Notes: generated by a model not told the origin, from the letters alone. A stretch of DNA of 11,633 bases from Alphaproteobacteria bacterium (GCA_003451645.1 DMER01000224.1:14390-26022), one strand, 5' to 3'. Numbered from the stretch's first letter, positions 1-6,860 are shown. Program-made: numbers and translations.

Positions 1-26
1 TCGAAGTGATTTGATCGCCCGTTGCG

Positions 27-674
27 CTAGCGGTCTTGCTGCAAGGACCTCACATAATCCGTGAGGCCCGTTTGACGATGCCGCCGCAGGCGTTCCGCAC
101 TCACAACACTGCAGAGCGACTTCAGCGCTTGGTCGATGTCATGATTGACGATGACATAATCATATTCGGCCCAATGGCTCATCTCGTCATGGGCCTTGGC
201 CATGCGCCGGGCGACAATCTCCGGCGCGTCTTGTGCGCGCGCTTTCAGCCGCCGCTCCAAATCTTGCATCGAAGGGGGCAAGATAAAGACCCGCACGAGG
301 TCGTCACGGGCGGTGCGTTCCAATTGCTGCGTGCCCTGCCAATCGATGTCAAAGAGAATGTCATGCCCAGCCATGAGCGCCTCCTGCACCGGCTTTGCAG
401 GGGTTCCGTATAGATTGTCGAAAACGCGGGCATTCTCGAGCAGTTCGCCCCGGTTGACCATCAAGCGGAACTCTTCCGGGCTGACAAAGTAATAATCCGT
501 ACCATGAGCTTCGCCAGGGCGGCGCGCCCGCGTTGTTACGGACACTGACAATTTTATGATTGGATCGGCCGCAATCAGCATGCGGGCAAGGGTGGTCTTA
601 CCCGCACCAGACGGGCTCGACAAGACCAGCATCATCCCGCGCCGCGTAATGGCGGGCCCGCCCTCACTCGACAT
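27..674 (-). CDS. gmk: Guanylate kinase
   Basis: Cytosolic enzyme that phosphorylates GMP to GDP with ATP, for nucleotide supply and recycling of GMP from (p)ppGpp turnover. The 215-residue product has a P-loop near its start (SSPSGAGKTT, residues 19-28). The guanylate-kinase GMP-binding segment follows at about residues 43-65 (SVSVTTRARRPGE, then HGTDYYFVS). Next come ELLENARVFDNLYGTP and an Arg-rich lid (ERRLKARAQD). Length fits the family (about 205-220 aa). I chose the ATG at 674 because AAGGAG lies 10 nt upstream; a TTG at 701 would only add nine unconserved residues. The ATG overlaps the yicC stop by 11 nt, so the two genes are probably translationally coupled as the last genes of the fab-mltG-yicC cluster. 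No terminator is visible in the 26 bases left downstream. Confidence 0.97.
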   Translation of the reverse strand: MSSEGGPAITRRGMMLVLSSPSGAGKTTLARMLIAADPIIKLSVSVTTRARRPGEAHGTDYYFVSPEEFRLMVNRGELLENARVFDNLYGTPAKPVQEALMAGHDILFDIDWQGTQQLERTARDDLVRVFILPPSMQDLERRLKARAQDAPEIVARRMAKAHDEMSHWAEYDYVIVNHDIDQALKSLCSVVSAERLRRHRQTGLTDYVRSLQQDR

Positions 675-1551
675 TCTGCACTTGCTCCTTGAACTGATCA
701 ACGCAGGCCTTCAGGGCTAGGCCTGCCCTGGTGAGGTCCAGATCGGCCGACTTCGCGCATAAAGTGTTGGCCTCACGGTTCAATTCCTGGGCCAAAAAGT
801 CGAGCCGCCTGCCCACTGCCTCGCCTTGCTCCAAGAGCTCGCGCGCTTGCGCAATATGCGCCGTCAACCGGTCCAGTTCTTCGCGCACATCAGCCTTGAC
901 CGCGAGGAGTGCCAGTTCCTGCGCCAACCGGTCAGGCGAGACCGAGGCACCTGCCCCCAACAACATCTTGATCTGCTCTTCAAGCTTTGCCCGCATCGTG
1001 TCAGGCTGCGTGGCGGCACTGCGGGCGGCGGTGGCCACAAGAGATTCCATATCGTCAATCTGTGCTCTCAGGACCTGTGCAAGTCTGCGCCCTTCGCCGC
1101 GGCGCGCCTGCTGCAAGGCATCCAGTGCGGTCGCGAGCGATGTGAGGATCGCCGCGTCGCGTCCGCTTTGGCCGGCCTCATCTGGCTGAGAGTCGTCGGG
1201 TTCAAGAACACCGCGAATCGCCAGGATGCCCTCCGCCGCAGGAGGGCTCACATCCAAGTGCCGCTGCACGAGTTGGATAGCCGCGATGGCTTGAGCCAAG
1301 GCATCCGCGTTGACCTTGATCCGTGAGGAGACCGGTTTATTGGAATAGGACACGCTCAAGTTCAGGGCGCCGCGTTTGAAGCGCTCTGCGGCCATGACCC
1401 GGATTGGCGCCTCCAGCGTTTCAAGCCCTGGCGCCAAGCGCATTCGCAGATCGAGGCCGCGATGATTGACACTGCGCACCTCCCAGAACCAGCTAGCGCC
1501 CATATGAGCGCCCTCAGCACGCGCAAACCCGGTCATACTGGCAAGGCTCAT
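664..1551 (-). CDS. yicC: YicC/YloC family endoribonuclease
   Basis: A 295-aa member of the YicC family, whose studied members are metal-dependent endoribonucleases acting on small and structured RNAs; the role in this organism is inferred from the family. The N-terminus has the signature MTGFAR (residues 6-11) followed by EVRSVNHRGLDLRMRL. The C-terminal DUF1732 half (about residues 210-295) shows the family pattern EELDRLTAHIAQARELL, then VGRRLDFLAQELNREANTL and a terminal KEQVQNVE. The ATG at 1551 has AAGGAC a few bases upstream, which decides the start; Met6 is a possible alternative. It overlaps gmk by 11 nt, the conserved yicC-gmk arrangement. The 240-bp gap to mltG upstream is unusually long for the cluster and is filled largely by palindromic repeats, so read-through into yicC-gmk may be modulated there. 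Confidence 0.95.
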   Translation of the reverse strand: MSLASMTGFARAEGAHMGASWFWEVRSVNHRGLDLRMRLAPGLETLEAPIRVMAAERFKRGALNLSVSYSNKPVSSRIKVNADALAQAIAAIQLVQRHLDVSPPAAEGILAIRGVLEPDDSQPDEAGQSGRDAAILTSLATALDALQQARRGEGRRLAQVLRAQIDDMESLVATAARSAATQPDTMRAKLEEQIKMLLGAGASVSPDRLAQELALLAVKADVREELDRLTAHIAQARELLEQGEAVGRRLDFLAQELNREANTLCAKSADLDLTRAGLALKACVDQFKEQVQNVE

Positions 1552-1596
1552 GGCTTGGTCCTTCGGCAGGAAACACGCGCAACGCGCGAGCCAATA

Positions 1597-1673
1597 CTAG
1601 TGGTCCGAATCTGACATTTGCTTCCCATTTATACAGCGACCAGAGCAAATGTCAGATTCATAAGGACCACTCG
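1597..1673. repeat. Palindromic repeat element, copy 1
   Basis: Imperfect palindrome of about 77 bp. The outer arms are CTAGTGGTCC (1597-1606) and GGACCACTCG (1664-1673). The inner arms are GAATCTGACATTTGC (1607-1621) and its exact complement GCAAATGTCAGATTC (1645-1659). A four-base bulge, ATAA (1660-1663), lies only on the right side, and the loop is about 23 nt. Read on the minus strand it has the same architecture as copy 2: arm, TTAT bulge, inner arm, loop, inner arm, arm. It is noncoding and REP/MITE-like; no transposase lies nearby. It would fold into a strong hairpin in the mltG-yicC transcript. Confidence 0.8.
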
Positions 1674-1686
1674 CAAACTATTAATT

Positions 1687-1765
1687 CTAGTGGAGCTTAT
1701 GAATTTGACATTCGCAACCGAGGTTGATGTTAGCGGGGAAGCGAATTTCAAATTCGCTCCACTAG
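1687..1765. repeat. Palindromic repeat element, copy 2, inverted relative to copy 1
   Basis: About 79 bp. The outer arms CTAGTGGAGC (1687-1696) and GCTCCACTAG (1756-1765) are perfect complements. A TTAT bulge (1697-1700) lies on the left arm. The inner arms are GAATTTGACATTCGC (1701-1715) and GCGAATTTCAAATTC (1741-1755), with one mismatch; the loop is about 25 nt. Against the reverse complement of copy 1, the bulge and most stem positions agree. Several differing stem positions are compensated on the opposite arm. The loops are unrelated in sequence. CTAG bounds both ends, possibly a remnant of insertion-site preference. Confidence 0.8.
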
Positions 1766-1791
1766 CGCCAACGGTGTCAGCAGACCAAGGC

Positions 1792-2805
1792 CTAGCCGCC
1801 GCCCGCCGCGCGCTGCTTTTCAATTTGCCGCCACCGGGCAACGTTTTTCTCATGTTCCTCAAGGGTCGACGCGAATGCGTGACCGCCAGTGCCGTCCGCC
1901 ACGAAGAAAATGTCCTCAGTGGCCATCGGGTTCAGCACAGCTGCCAGAGATTCTCTCCCAGGATTGGCAATGGGCGTCGGCGGCAATCCGGCAATCGCGT
2001 AGGTGTTGTAAGGGGTCGCGGCTTGCAGCTCGCTCTGCCGGATGCCCCGCCCCAATGGATAGCCTTGCGTGATGCCATAGATGATCGTCGGATCCGATTC
2101 CAGCCGCATACCTTTGCGCAAGCGATTGACAAACACCCCCGCCACATGCGGCCGCTCGCGCGGAACGCCCGTTTCCTTTTCAACGATCGAGGCGAGGATG
2201 ACCGCTTCATACTTGGTCTTGATGGGCAGATCCGGCGCACGTTTCTCCCACAACTCATTCAGGACCCTGTTGTGGTCCAGCGCCATCCGCCTCAGCAGCT
2301 CGTTGCGCGCCATCCCGCGCGAGAAGACATAAGTCTCAGGCAAGAGCTGGCCTTCCGTAGGCAGAACAGTGACATCGCCGGACAAGGCCTCATGCTTGCG
2401 CACAAGTTCGATGATCATGGCGGTCGTCAAACCTTCGGGCACCGTCAATTTATAAGTGATTGCTTTGCCGGATTCGAAAATGACCAAGATGTCTTGCATT
2501 GAAGCGCCGGCAGGGACGGTGTACTCGCCTGCCTTCAAGCCCCCCTGCTTGCGAAGATAATAGGCCCCCGCTCGAAAGACATAGGCGTTGGAGATAAGGC
2601 CGTCTTTCTCTAGCTGCTCGGCGATTTGCGTCAGGCTGGCACCCTTAGGAACCACAAACATGGTCTCTTGCGCCAAAGGCCCGGAGCCTTCGAACTCCAT
2701 CTTTGCCCAATAGGCTGTGCCCGCGGCCCCCGCCATCGCCACCAGGATCAGCAAAAAAAGATAACCCAGAATCCGCAGCACGGTCTGCCCCACACCAATG
2801 ACCAA
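1792..2805 (-). CDS. mltG: Endolytic peptidoglycan transglycosylase MltG
   Basis: Inner-membrane lytic transglycosylase (YceG family) that cleaves nascent glycan strands internally and is thought to set glycan chain length. The 337-aa product has one N-terminal membrane segment (about residues 12-34), a LysM-like region (VVPKGASLTQIAEQLEKDGL, 51-70), and the YceG catalytic core. The core includes VILASIVEKETGV, whose Glu209 corresponds to the catalytic glutamate of the family, then RLRKGMRLESDPTIIYG, ATPYNTYAIAGLPPTPIANPG and FFVADGTGGHAF. The start is uncertain: an in-frame stop lies just upstream of a TTG at 2805, an alternative GTG is at 2793, and neither has a clear Shine-Dalgarno. The first ATG would fall inside the membrane segment. 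It starts 15 nt after the fabF stop, as in other alphaproteobacterial fab clusters. Confidence 0.94.
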   Translation of the reverse strand: MVIGVGQTVLRILGYLFLLILVAMAGAAGTAYWAKMEFEGSGPLAQETMFVVPKGASLTQIAEQLEKDGLISNAYVFRAGAYYLRKQGGLKAGEYTVPAGASMQDILVIFESGKAITYKLTVPEGLTTAMIIELVRKHEALSGDVTVLPTEGQLLPETYVFSRGMARNELLRRMALDHNRVLNELWEKRAPDLPIKTKYEAVILASIVEKETGVPRERPHVAGVFVNRLRKGMRLESDPTIIYGITQGYPLGRGIRQSELQAATPYNTYAIAGLPPTPIANPGRESLAAVLNPMATEDIFFVADGTGGHAFASTLEEHEKNVARWRQIEKQRAAGGG

Positions 2806-2820
2806 AGTTCAAGAGGAAAC

Positions 2821-4086
2821 CTAACCCGGCGGAGCGGTCAAGACCAGCGTCGCGTTTGTGCCGCCAAATCCAAAACTATTGGAAACGGCCGCGCGCACCT
2901 CCCGGGCTTTCGCCTTATGCGGAACCAAGTCGATGGCTGTGTCAATCGATGGATTGTCGAGGTTCAATGTCGGGGGAACGATCTGGTCGCGGATGGCCAA
3001 GATCGAGAATATCGCCTCAACCGCCCCAGCTGCGCCGAGCAAATGCCCGATCGAGGATTTGGTTGACGACATTGAGACTGATCCAGCGGCATTTCCAAAC
3101 AAGCGCTCGACAGCCTTGAGTTCGATTTCATCCCCCAGCGGTGTCGATGTGCCGTGAGCATTGATGTAGTCGATATCGCTGACACTCAAGCCTGAACGCG
3201 CCAACGCCATCCGCATGGAACGGAAGCCGCCGTCGCCATCCTCAGCAGGCGCCGTGATGTGATAGGCATCGCCCGTTAGGCCATAGCCTTTGATCTCCGC
3301 ATAAATGCGCGCACCACGAGCCTTTGCGTGGTTGAGCTCCTCAAGGACAACGACCCCTGAACCCTCGCCCATCAAAAACCCGTCGCGGTCCTTGTCATAG
3401 GGGCGCGACGCGCGCTCGGGCGTGTCATTAAAGCCGGTCGAGAGCGCACGGCAGGCTGCAAAGCCAGCCATCCCGAGGCGGCAAACCGCAGCCTCTGCTC
3501 CGCCTGCCACCATGATGTCTGCATCGTCCAGAGCAATCAAACGGGCCGCGTCACCAATTGCGTGCGCGCCTGTCGAGCAAGCGGTCACGACCGAATGATT
3601 TGGCCCCTTGAGGCCAAAACGGATCGACACTTGCCCCGATGCTAAGTTGATTAAGCGGCCGGGGATAAAGAAGGGGCTTAGGCGGCGCGGACCCTTCTCG
3701 TGCAGGAGGATGGCGCCCTCCTCAATCCCGGGTAGGCCGCCAATGCCCGAACCGATCATGACGCCTGCGCGCGTACGCTCTTCCTCGGTATCAAGCTTGA
3801 GCCCAGAGTCGTCCCAAGCCTGCTGCGCGGCCGCCAACGCAAACACAATAAAGTCGTCGATCCGGCGGAGCTCCTTGCTGTCGACCCACTGCTCCGCGTT
3901 AAAGGTGCTGTCGCTGCCGTCGCCGCGAGGAACCGTCGCTGCGATGCGGGCGGGAAGATCATCGACCTTAAAGGTCGTGATCGGTTTTGCCCCGCTTTGC
4001 CCTGCGAGCACCCGCGACCACGACGCCTCGACCCCGCAGCCAAGCGGGCTAACCATTCCCAAGCCCGTGACGACAACGCGGCGCAT
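2821..4086 (-). CDS. fabF: 3-oxoacyl-ACP synthase II (KAS II)
   Basis: Condensing enzyme that elongates acyl-ACP with malonyl-ACP in type II fatty-acid synthesis, including the C16 to C18 step. The 421-aa product begins MRRVVVTGLGMVSPLG and carries the Cys-His-His triad. Nucleophile Cys170 is in VVTACSTGAHAIGDA, His311 in INAHGTSTPLGD, and His348 in KSSIGHLLGAAGAVEA, with Lys343 in the same motif. The C-terminal Gly-rich segment SNSFGFGGTNATLVL is intact. I chose the ATG at 4086, five bases after the acpP stop, because the conserved N-terminus begins there. A TTG at 4095 overlapping the acpP TGA would add three residues and cannot be excluded. No strong ribosome-binding site is seen, so translation may be coupled to acpP. 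Confidence 0.97.
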   Translation of the reverse strand: MRRVVVTGLGMVSPLGCGVEASWSRVLAGQSGAKPITTFKVDDLPARIAATVPRGDGSDSTFNAEQWVDSKELRRIDDFIVFALAAAQQAWDDSGLKLDTEEERTRAGVMIGSGIGGLPGIEEGAILLHEKGPRRLSPFFIPGRLINLASGQVSIRFGLKGPNHSVVTACSTGAHAIGDAARLIALDDADIMVAGGAEAAVCRLGMAGFAACRALSTGFNDTPERASRPYDKDRDGFLMGEGSGVVVLEELNHAKARGARIYAEIKGYGLTGDAYHITAPAEDGDGGFRSMRMALARSGLSVSDIDYINAHGTSTPLGDEIELKAVERLFGNAAGSVSMSSTKSSIGHLLGAAGAVEAIFSILAIRDQIVPPTLNLDNPSIDTAIDLVPHKAKAREVRAAVSNSFGFGGTNATLVLTAPPG

Positions 4087-4091
4087 TGGCG

Positions 4092-4331
4092 TCAAGCCGG
4101 AGATTTTTCTTTGATGTACTTCACTGCGTCGCCAACCGTCAGAATGGTTTCCGCGACATCATCCGGGATTTCCACGTTGAACTCTTCTTCAAAGGCCATA
4201 ACGAGTTCAACAGCATCCAAACTGTCAGCACCCAGATCTTCAATCAGGCTGGCGCTTTCCGTGACCTTTTCTGGCTCAACGCTCAAGTGCTCGACAACGA
4301 TCTTTTTGACGCGTTCAGCGATATCGCTCAT
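4092..4331 (-). CDS. acpP: Acyl carrier protein
   Basis: Small acidic carrier (79 aa) that holds growing acyl chains as thioesters on a 4'-phosphopantetheine arm. The attachment site is Ser37 in [20 protein letters not shown], the canonical DSL motif at the start of helix II. Length and charge match the family (E. coli 78 aa). The open frame continues upstream of 4331, but that extension is leader sequence: homology begins at [10 protein letters not shown] and AAAGGA lies about 10 nt before that ATG. It sits between fabG and fabF as usual, and has its own upstream promoter and a leader of roughly 150 nt. This agrees with the high expression expected of ACP. Confidence 0.98.
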   Translation of the reverse strand: MSDIAERVKKIVVEHLSVEPEKVTESASLIEDLGADSLDAVELVMAFEEEFNVEIPDDVAETILTVGDAVKYIKEKSPA

Positions 4332-4485
4332 GACCCTCGGATCCTTTTGGTGCGAGATAATGCAAATTCCAACAACTTCAGACTCTGGATTGCGTGCCGG
4401 GTCAAGAGGCATTCTCCGGCCTTCTGGCCGCCAATTCGAAACCTGCCTCAACGCCTAACCGAATCCCTTGTGAGAGACGTCGTTC
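4332..4485 (-). promoter_or_regulatory. acpP 5' leader
   Basis: Inferred untranslated leader between the predicted start of transcription (about 4485) and the acpP ATG. It includes a small hairpin, CGGCC-AGAA-GGCCG as read on the minus strand (4417-4430), without a T-run, so it is not a terminator. The reading frame happens to stay open here but shows no conserved protein. No riboswitch architecture was recognised. Confidence 0.4.
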
Positions 4486-4491
4486 TTGATT

Positions 4492-4520
4492 TCGTAACAC
4501 ACCGCATAAACCCTTGCCAA
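4492..4520 (-). promoter_or_regulatory. Sigma70-type promoter for acpP
   Basis: On the minus strand TTGGCA (4520-4515) and TTACGA (4497-4492) are separated by exactly 17 bases. This is a good match to a housekeeping -35/-10 pair. It lies in the 246-bp fabG-acpP gap, the longest gap between fabD and mltG, and points toward acpP. It would allow acpP-fabF and downstream genes to be transcribed in addition to read-through from fabD. The transcription start is inferred, not observed. Confidence 0.5.
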
Positions 4521-4577
4521 CTGGCGTGGACAAGAGAAGTCCCGGTTTTTGGCCAGACTATCGGATGATACAGCCGA

Positions 4578-5315
4578 TCAGATCATCGCCATGCCGCCGT
4601 TGACGTGCAGAGTCTGACCGGTGACATAGCTTGCCTCGTCACTCGCCAAATAGACTGCGGCTGCAGCAACGTCCGCCCCGGTTCCAAGGCGCCCAGCGGG
4701 AATCCGCCCCATGATTGCCTCCTTTTGCGCTTCGGTCAGCGCATCGGTCATCGGTGACCGAATGAAGCCGGGCGCAATGGCGTTGACCGTGATGTTCCGG
4801 CTCGCAATCTCTTGGGCGAGACTTTTGACCATACCGATCATGCCAGCTTTTGACGCGGCATAGTTGCCTTGGCCGGGATTGCCGGTCACGCCGACGACAG
4901 ACGTAATGGCAATGATGCGCCCCCAACGTTTTTTCATCATCGGCCGCACGACGGCCCGCGCCAAGCGAAAGGTCGCCGTCAGATTGACGGCCAGCACTTC
5001 GTCCCACTCCTCATCCTTCATACGCATGAACAAATTGTCGCGCGTGATGCCGGCGTTGGCGACCAAGATGTCAAGCCCGCCAAGTAAACCCTCTACGGTC
5101 TTGGGCAAGGCCTCAACCTCTTGCGGCTGGGACAGATTGCATGGCGCGATCACGCAATTGGCGCCAATCTCTGCAGCCAGTGCCTCCAATGCGCCAACAC
5201 GCGTGCCTGACAGCGCAACTTTGGCCCCACGGGTCGCCAAAGCCCGGGCGATGTCCTGGCCGATGCCGCCCGACGCGCCCGTGACCAGTGCGCTCTTGCC
5301 GCTCAGATCAAACAT
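4578..5315 (-). CDS. fabG: 3-oxoacyl-ACP reductase
   Basis: NADPH-dependent short-chain dehydrogenase/reductase that reduces 3-ketoacyl-ACP to 3-hydroxyacyl-ACP. The 245-aa protein has the cofactor motif TGASGGIG (12-19), NAG (87-89), and the catalytic tetrad Asn111, Ser139, Tyr152, Lys156 (YAASK). It also has NAIAPGFIRSPMT and the C-terminal HVNGGMAMI. The last is typical of true FabG rather than other SDRs. Length equals the family norm. The ATG at 5315 follows AAGGAC at about 10 nt. It lies 30 nt downstream of fabD, so the two are very likely cotranscribed. All key residues are present, so I have little doubt about function. Confidence 0.97.
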   Translation of the reverse strand: MFDLSGKSALVTGASGGIGQDIARALATRGAKVALSGTRVGALEALAAEIGANCVIAPCNLSQPQEVEALPKTVEGLLGGLDILVANAGITRDNLFMRMKDEEWDEVLAVNLTATFRLARAVVRPMMKKRWGRIIAITSVVGVTGNPGQGNYAASKAGMIGMVKSLAQEIASRNITVNAIAPGFIRSPMTDALTEAQKEAIMGRIPAGRLGTGADVAAAAVYLASDEASYVTGQTLHVNGGMAMI

Positions 5316-5345
5316 GGTGTCTTTCGTCCTTCATATGCGTTGGAG

Positions 5346-6311
5346 CTAGCCACGTGTTTGGGTCAGGACAGCTTGAAAAGCCTCGATATCCTTTGGCGTT
5401 TCCAAGTTTACCAACATCAACTCAGCGTCAGTGCGCTTCGCCTGTCCGGTGAGTACCTTGCCCGCCCCCACTTCCACCAGAGTCGAGTAGCCCTTCGGCC
5501 GCAAGCTCAAAACCGTCTCACGCCAGCGCACACGGCCTGTCACCTGGGCAACAAGAGCCGTGCGGATGGCGGCAGGATCAGACAACCATTCCAAAGACAC
5601 ATTAGCAATAACGGGGACCCTTGGCGGCAAGAGCTGTGCCTCGTTCAGGGCCTCCGCCATCTCTCGCGCAGCAGGCGCCATGAGCGCACAATGGAACGGC
5701 GCGCTGACGGCCACAGGCAGCACGCGTTTTACCCCCTTGGCCTTGGCGATATCGCTTACGCGATCGATCGCCGCCTTGTGGCCAGACAGAACCACTTGTC
5801 CCGGCGCATTGTCGTTAGCGATCTCACATAGTTCGTTCGCTGTGGAGGCTTCGCTGGCAATGGCTTGGGCCACGTCGATTTCAGCGCCCAGAGGAATGGC
5901 CATCGCACCAACGCCAACCGGAACCGCCTTCTGCATCGCAATCCCTCGCCGGCGCAGCAATCGCGCTGCGTCTGCAAGCGAAAACGCGCCTGCAGCTGTC
6001 AGAGCCGAATACTCCCCGAGGGAGTGTCCGGCAACCACCTGGGCATGCGTGCCCCACCGAAAGCCACACTGCGTCTCGAGAACCCGGATGACGGCCAAGC
6101 TGACTGCCATGAGAGCCGGTTGCGCGTTCTCGGTCAGGCGCAGCCCCGCCTCGTCGTCACCCCACATGATCTTTGACAAATGCTGGCTGAGCGCGGCGTC
6201 AACCTCGTCAAAGACGTCACGCGCCGCCCTGAAGGCCTGCGCCAGCTCACGCCCCATGCCAAGGCTCTGACTTCCCTGCCCGGGAAAAACAAATGCTACC
6301 TGCTGCGCCAT
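5346..6311 (-). CDS. fabD: Malonyl-CoA:ACP transacylase
   Basis: Transfers malonyl from CoA to ACP, supplying the extender unit for FabF and other KAS enzymes. The 321-aa product has the oxyanion-hole motif FPGQGSQSLGMG (9-20), nucleophile Ser97 in VAGHSLGEYSALTAAGAFS, RRRG around 121-123, and NAPGQVVLSG (168-177). The catalytic His207 is in APFHCALM, and VEVGAGKVLTG lies near the C-terminus. I chose the ATG at 6311 because the family N-terminus starts there (MAQQVAFVFPGQG). The open frame extends about 39 codons further upstream but shows no conservation. The ribosome site is weak (GGGAAAG or GGGG). It is the first gene of the minus-strand cluster and diverges from the M23-bactofilin pair. 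Confidence 0.96.
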   Translation of the reverse strand: MAQQVAFVFPGQGSQSLGMGRELAQAFRAARDVFDEVDAALSQHLSKIMWGDDEAGLRLTENAQPALMAVSLAVIRVLETQCGFRWGTHAQVVAGHSLGEYSALTAAGAFSLADAARLLRRRGIAMQKAVPVGVGAMAIPLGAEIDVAQAIASEASTANELCEIANDNAPGQVVLSGHKAAIDRVSDIAKAKGVKRVLPVAVSAPFHCALMAPAAREMAEALNEAQLLPPRVPVIANVSLEWLSDPAAIRTALVAQVTGRVRWRETVLSLRPKGYSTLVEVGAGKVLTGQAKRTDAELMLVNLETPKDIEAFQAVLTQTRG

Positions 6312-6480
6312 CAATGCCCCAACTTTCCCGCCGCCGGCCCATATGCCGCAGTCTTGCGCAATATGCTCAAGTGGCGCCGCTCTAAAACACCTGCCAATGG
6401 GGTAGATGTTGCAATTTGGGAAATGCAAGCATTTTATTTTTCATTCGCCGCTCAACATCCTGGGCAGATTCGAAGCATCC

Positions 6481-6581
6481 TATAATTGTATCATCTGTCA
6501 CAGGTATCTGCGGTGCAAGAACGGTGTTGCATCGCTGCATCACACCGAAAACGTCTGTTCATCACGAAAATCGTGATTTTG
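6481..6581 (+). ncRNA. Candidate small RNA (speculative)
   Basis: A consensus TATAAT (6481-6486) is followed by a bulged hairpin, CGGTGTTGCA-TCGC-TGCA-TC-ACACCG (6522-6547). Beyond it is a perfect 7-bp hairpin, ATCACGA-AAA-TCGTGAT (6561-6577), running into TTTG. Together these could define a transcript of roughly 90 nt ending at a weak intrinsic terminator. Against it, no recognisable -35 hexamer sits 16-18 bp upstream, the terminator stem is A/T-rich, and the U-run is only three to four bases. I did not recognise a known RNA family. Confidence 0.2.
6561..6577. promoter_or_regulatory. Perfect 7-bp inverted repeat, possible operator or small terminator
   Basis: ATCACGA and TCGTGAT are exact complements separated by AAA, giving a 17-bp palindrome followed by TTT. 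It lies midway between two divergent genes, so it could be a dimeric regulator's operator or the terminator of a short transcript. Sequence alone does not decide. Confidence 0.3.
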
Positions 6582-6703
6582 TGCTCCGTCTTGGTCCCAA
6601 GCAGTTTTGCCAGTTGCAGACTGACAACAGTCGTGCGAGCCCTACCGCGCACGTTTGAGCGCTTGCGGCGCGGAATTCCCTGTAAAATTCGCTGCTTGCA
6701 CAA

Positions 6704-6720
6704 CTGGCGGCAACCTTGCA
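6704..6720 (+). promoter_or_regulatory. Sigma54-like -24/-12 element upstream of lmdC-bacA
   Basis: The 17-mer CTGGCGGCAACCTTGCA aligns without gaps to the RpoN consensus YTGGCACGRNNNTTGCW. The essential GG (6706-6707) and GC (6718-6719) have the right spacing, and TTGCA is complete. It points toward the M23 peptidase; a start of transcription near 6732 would leave a leader of about 130 nt. No sigma70 pair of comparable quality was found between it and the ATG. Enhancer-binding sites were not identified. Confidence 0.35.
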
Positions 6721-6860
6721 GAAAACAGAATCAGATGCTTGGCCTTGACGCGAAAATTGGCGATCATGGCGAGAGGCTGTAGATGCGAGTGCCCCCACGT
6801 CGCTGAGTGAAGAAAGCGGCGGCATGCACTCATTGGTTGTAGTATTCGGTGGAGTGTTTG

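Larger units (their letters stand above)
6312..6860. other. Long divergent intergenic region (fabD / M23 peptidase)
   Basis: About 549 bp without a supportable protein gene; the small open frames here have no recognisable motifs, start signals or consistent coding character. It should hold the fabD promoter and the lmdC-bacA promoter. Visible elements are a minus-strand TAAAAT (6436-6431) with no good -35, a plus-strand consensus TATAAT (6481-6486), and hairpins at 6522-6547 and 6561-6577. There is also a sigma54-like element at 6704-6720 and two GANTC sites (6467-6471 and 6728-6732), which in many alphaproteobacteria are CcrM methylation targets. No TTAA-N7-TTAA CtrA box was found. Confidence 0.6.

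Noticed and set aside
1618..2502. Plus-strand open frame of 294 codons opposite mltG
   Set aside because: It lies antisense to a clear MltG with intact catalytic motifs, begins inside the palindromic repeat and shows no recognisable domain; it is a shadow frame of high-G+C coding DNA.
4332..4451. N-terminal extension of ACP by 40 residues
   Set aside because: ACP homology begins at [10 protein letters not shown], with a ribosome site before the ATG at 4331; the extension is unlike any ACP.
5560..6270. Plus-strand open frame of 236 codons opposite fabD
   Set aside because: Antisense to FabD, with compositionally biased Ala/Ser/Arg/Pro sequence and no motif, as expected from a complementary frame.
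6486..6703. Small open frames of about 70-140 codons in the divergent spacer
   Set aside because: No ribosome sites, no recognisable motifs and no consistent coding composition; overlapping frames on both strands are equally long, as expected by chance.
6744..6772. TTGACG (6744-6749) as -35 of a sigma70 promoter for lmdC
   Set aside because: No acceptable -10 hexamer occurs 16-18 bp downstream; only G-rich sequence is found there.
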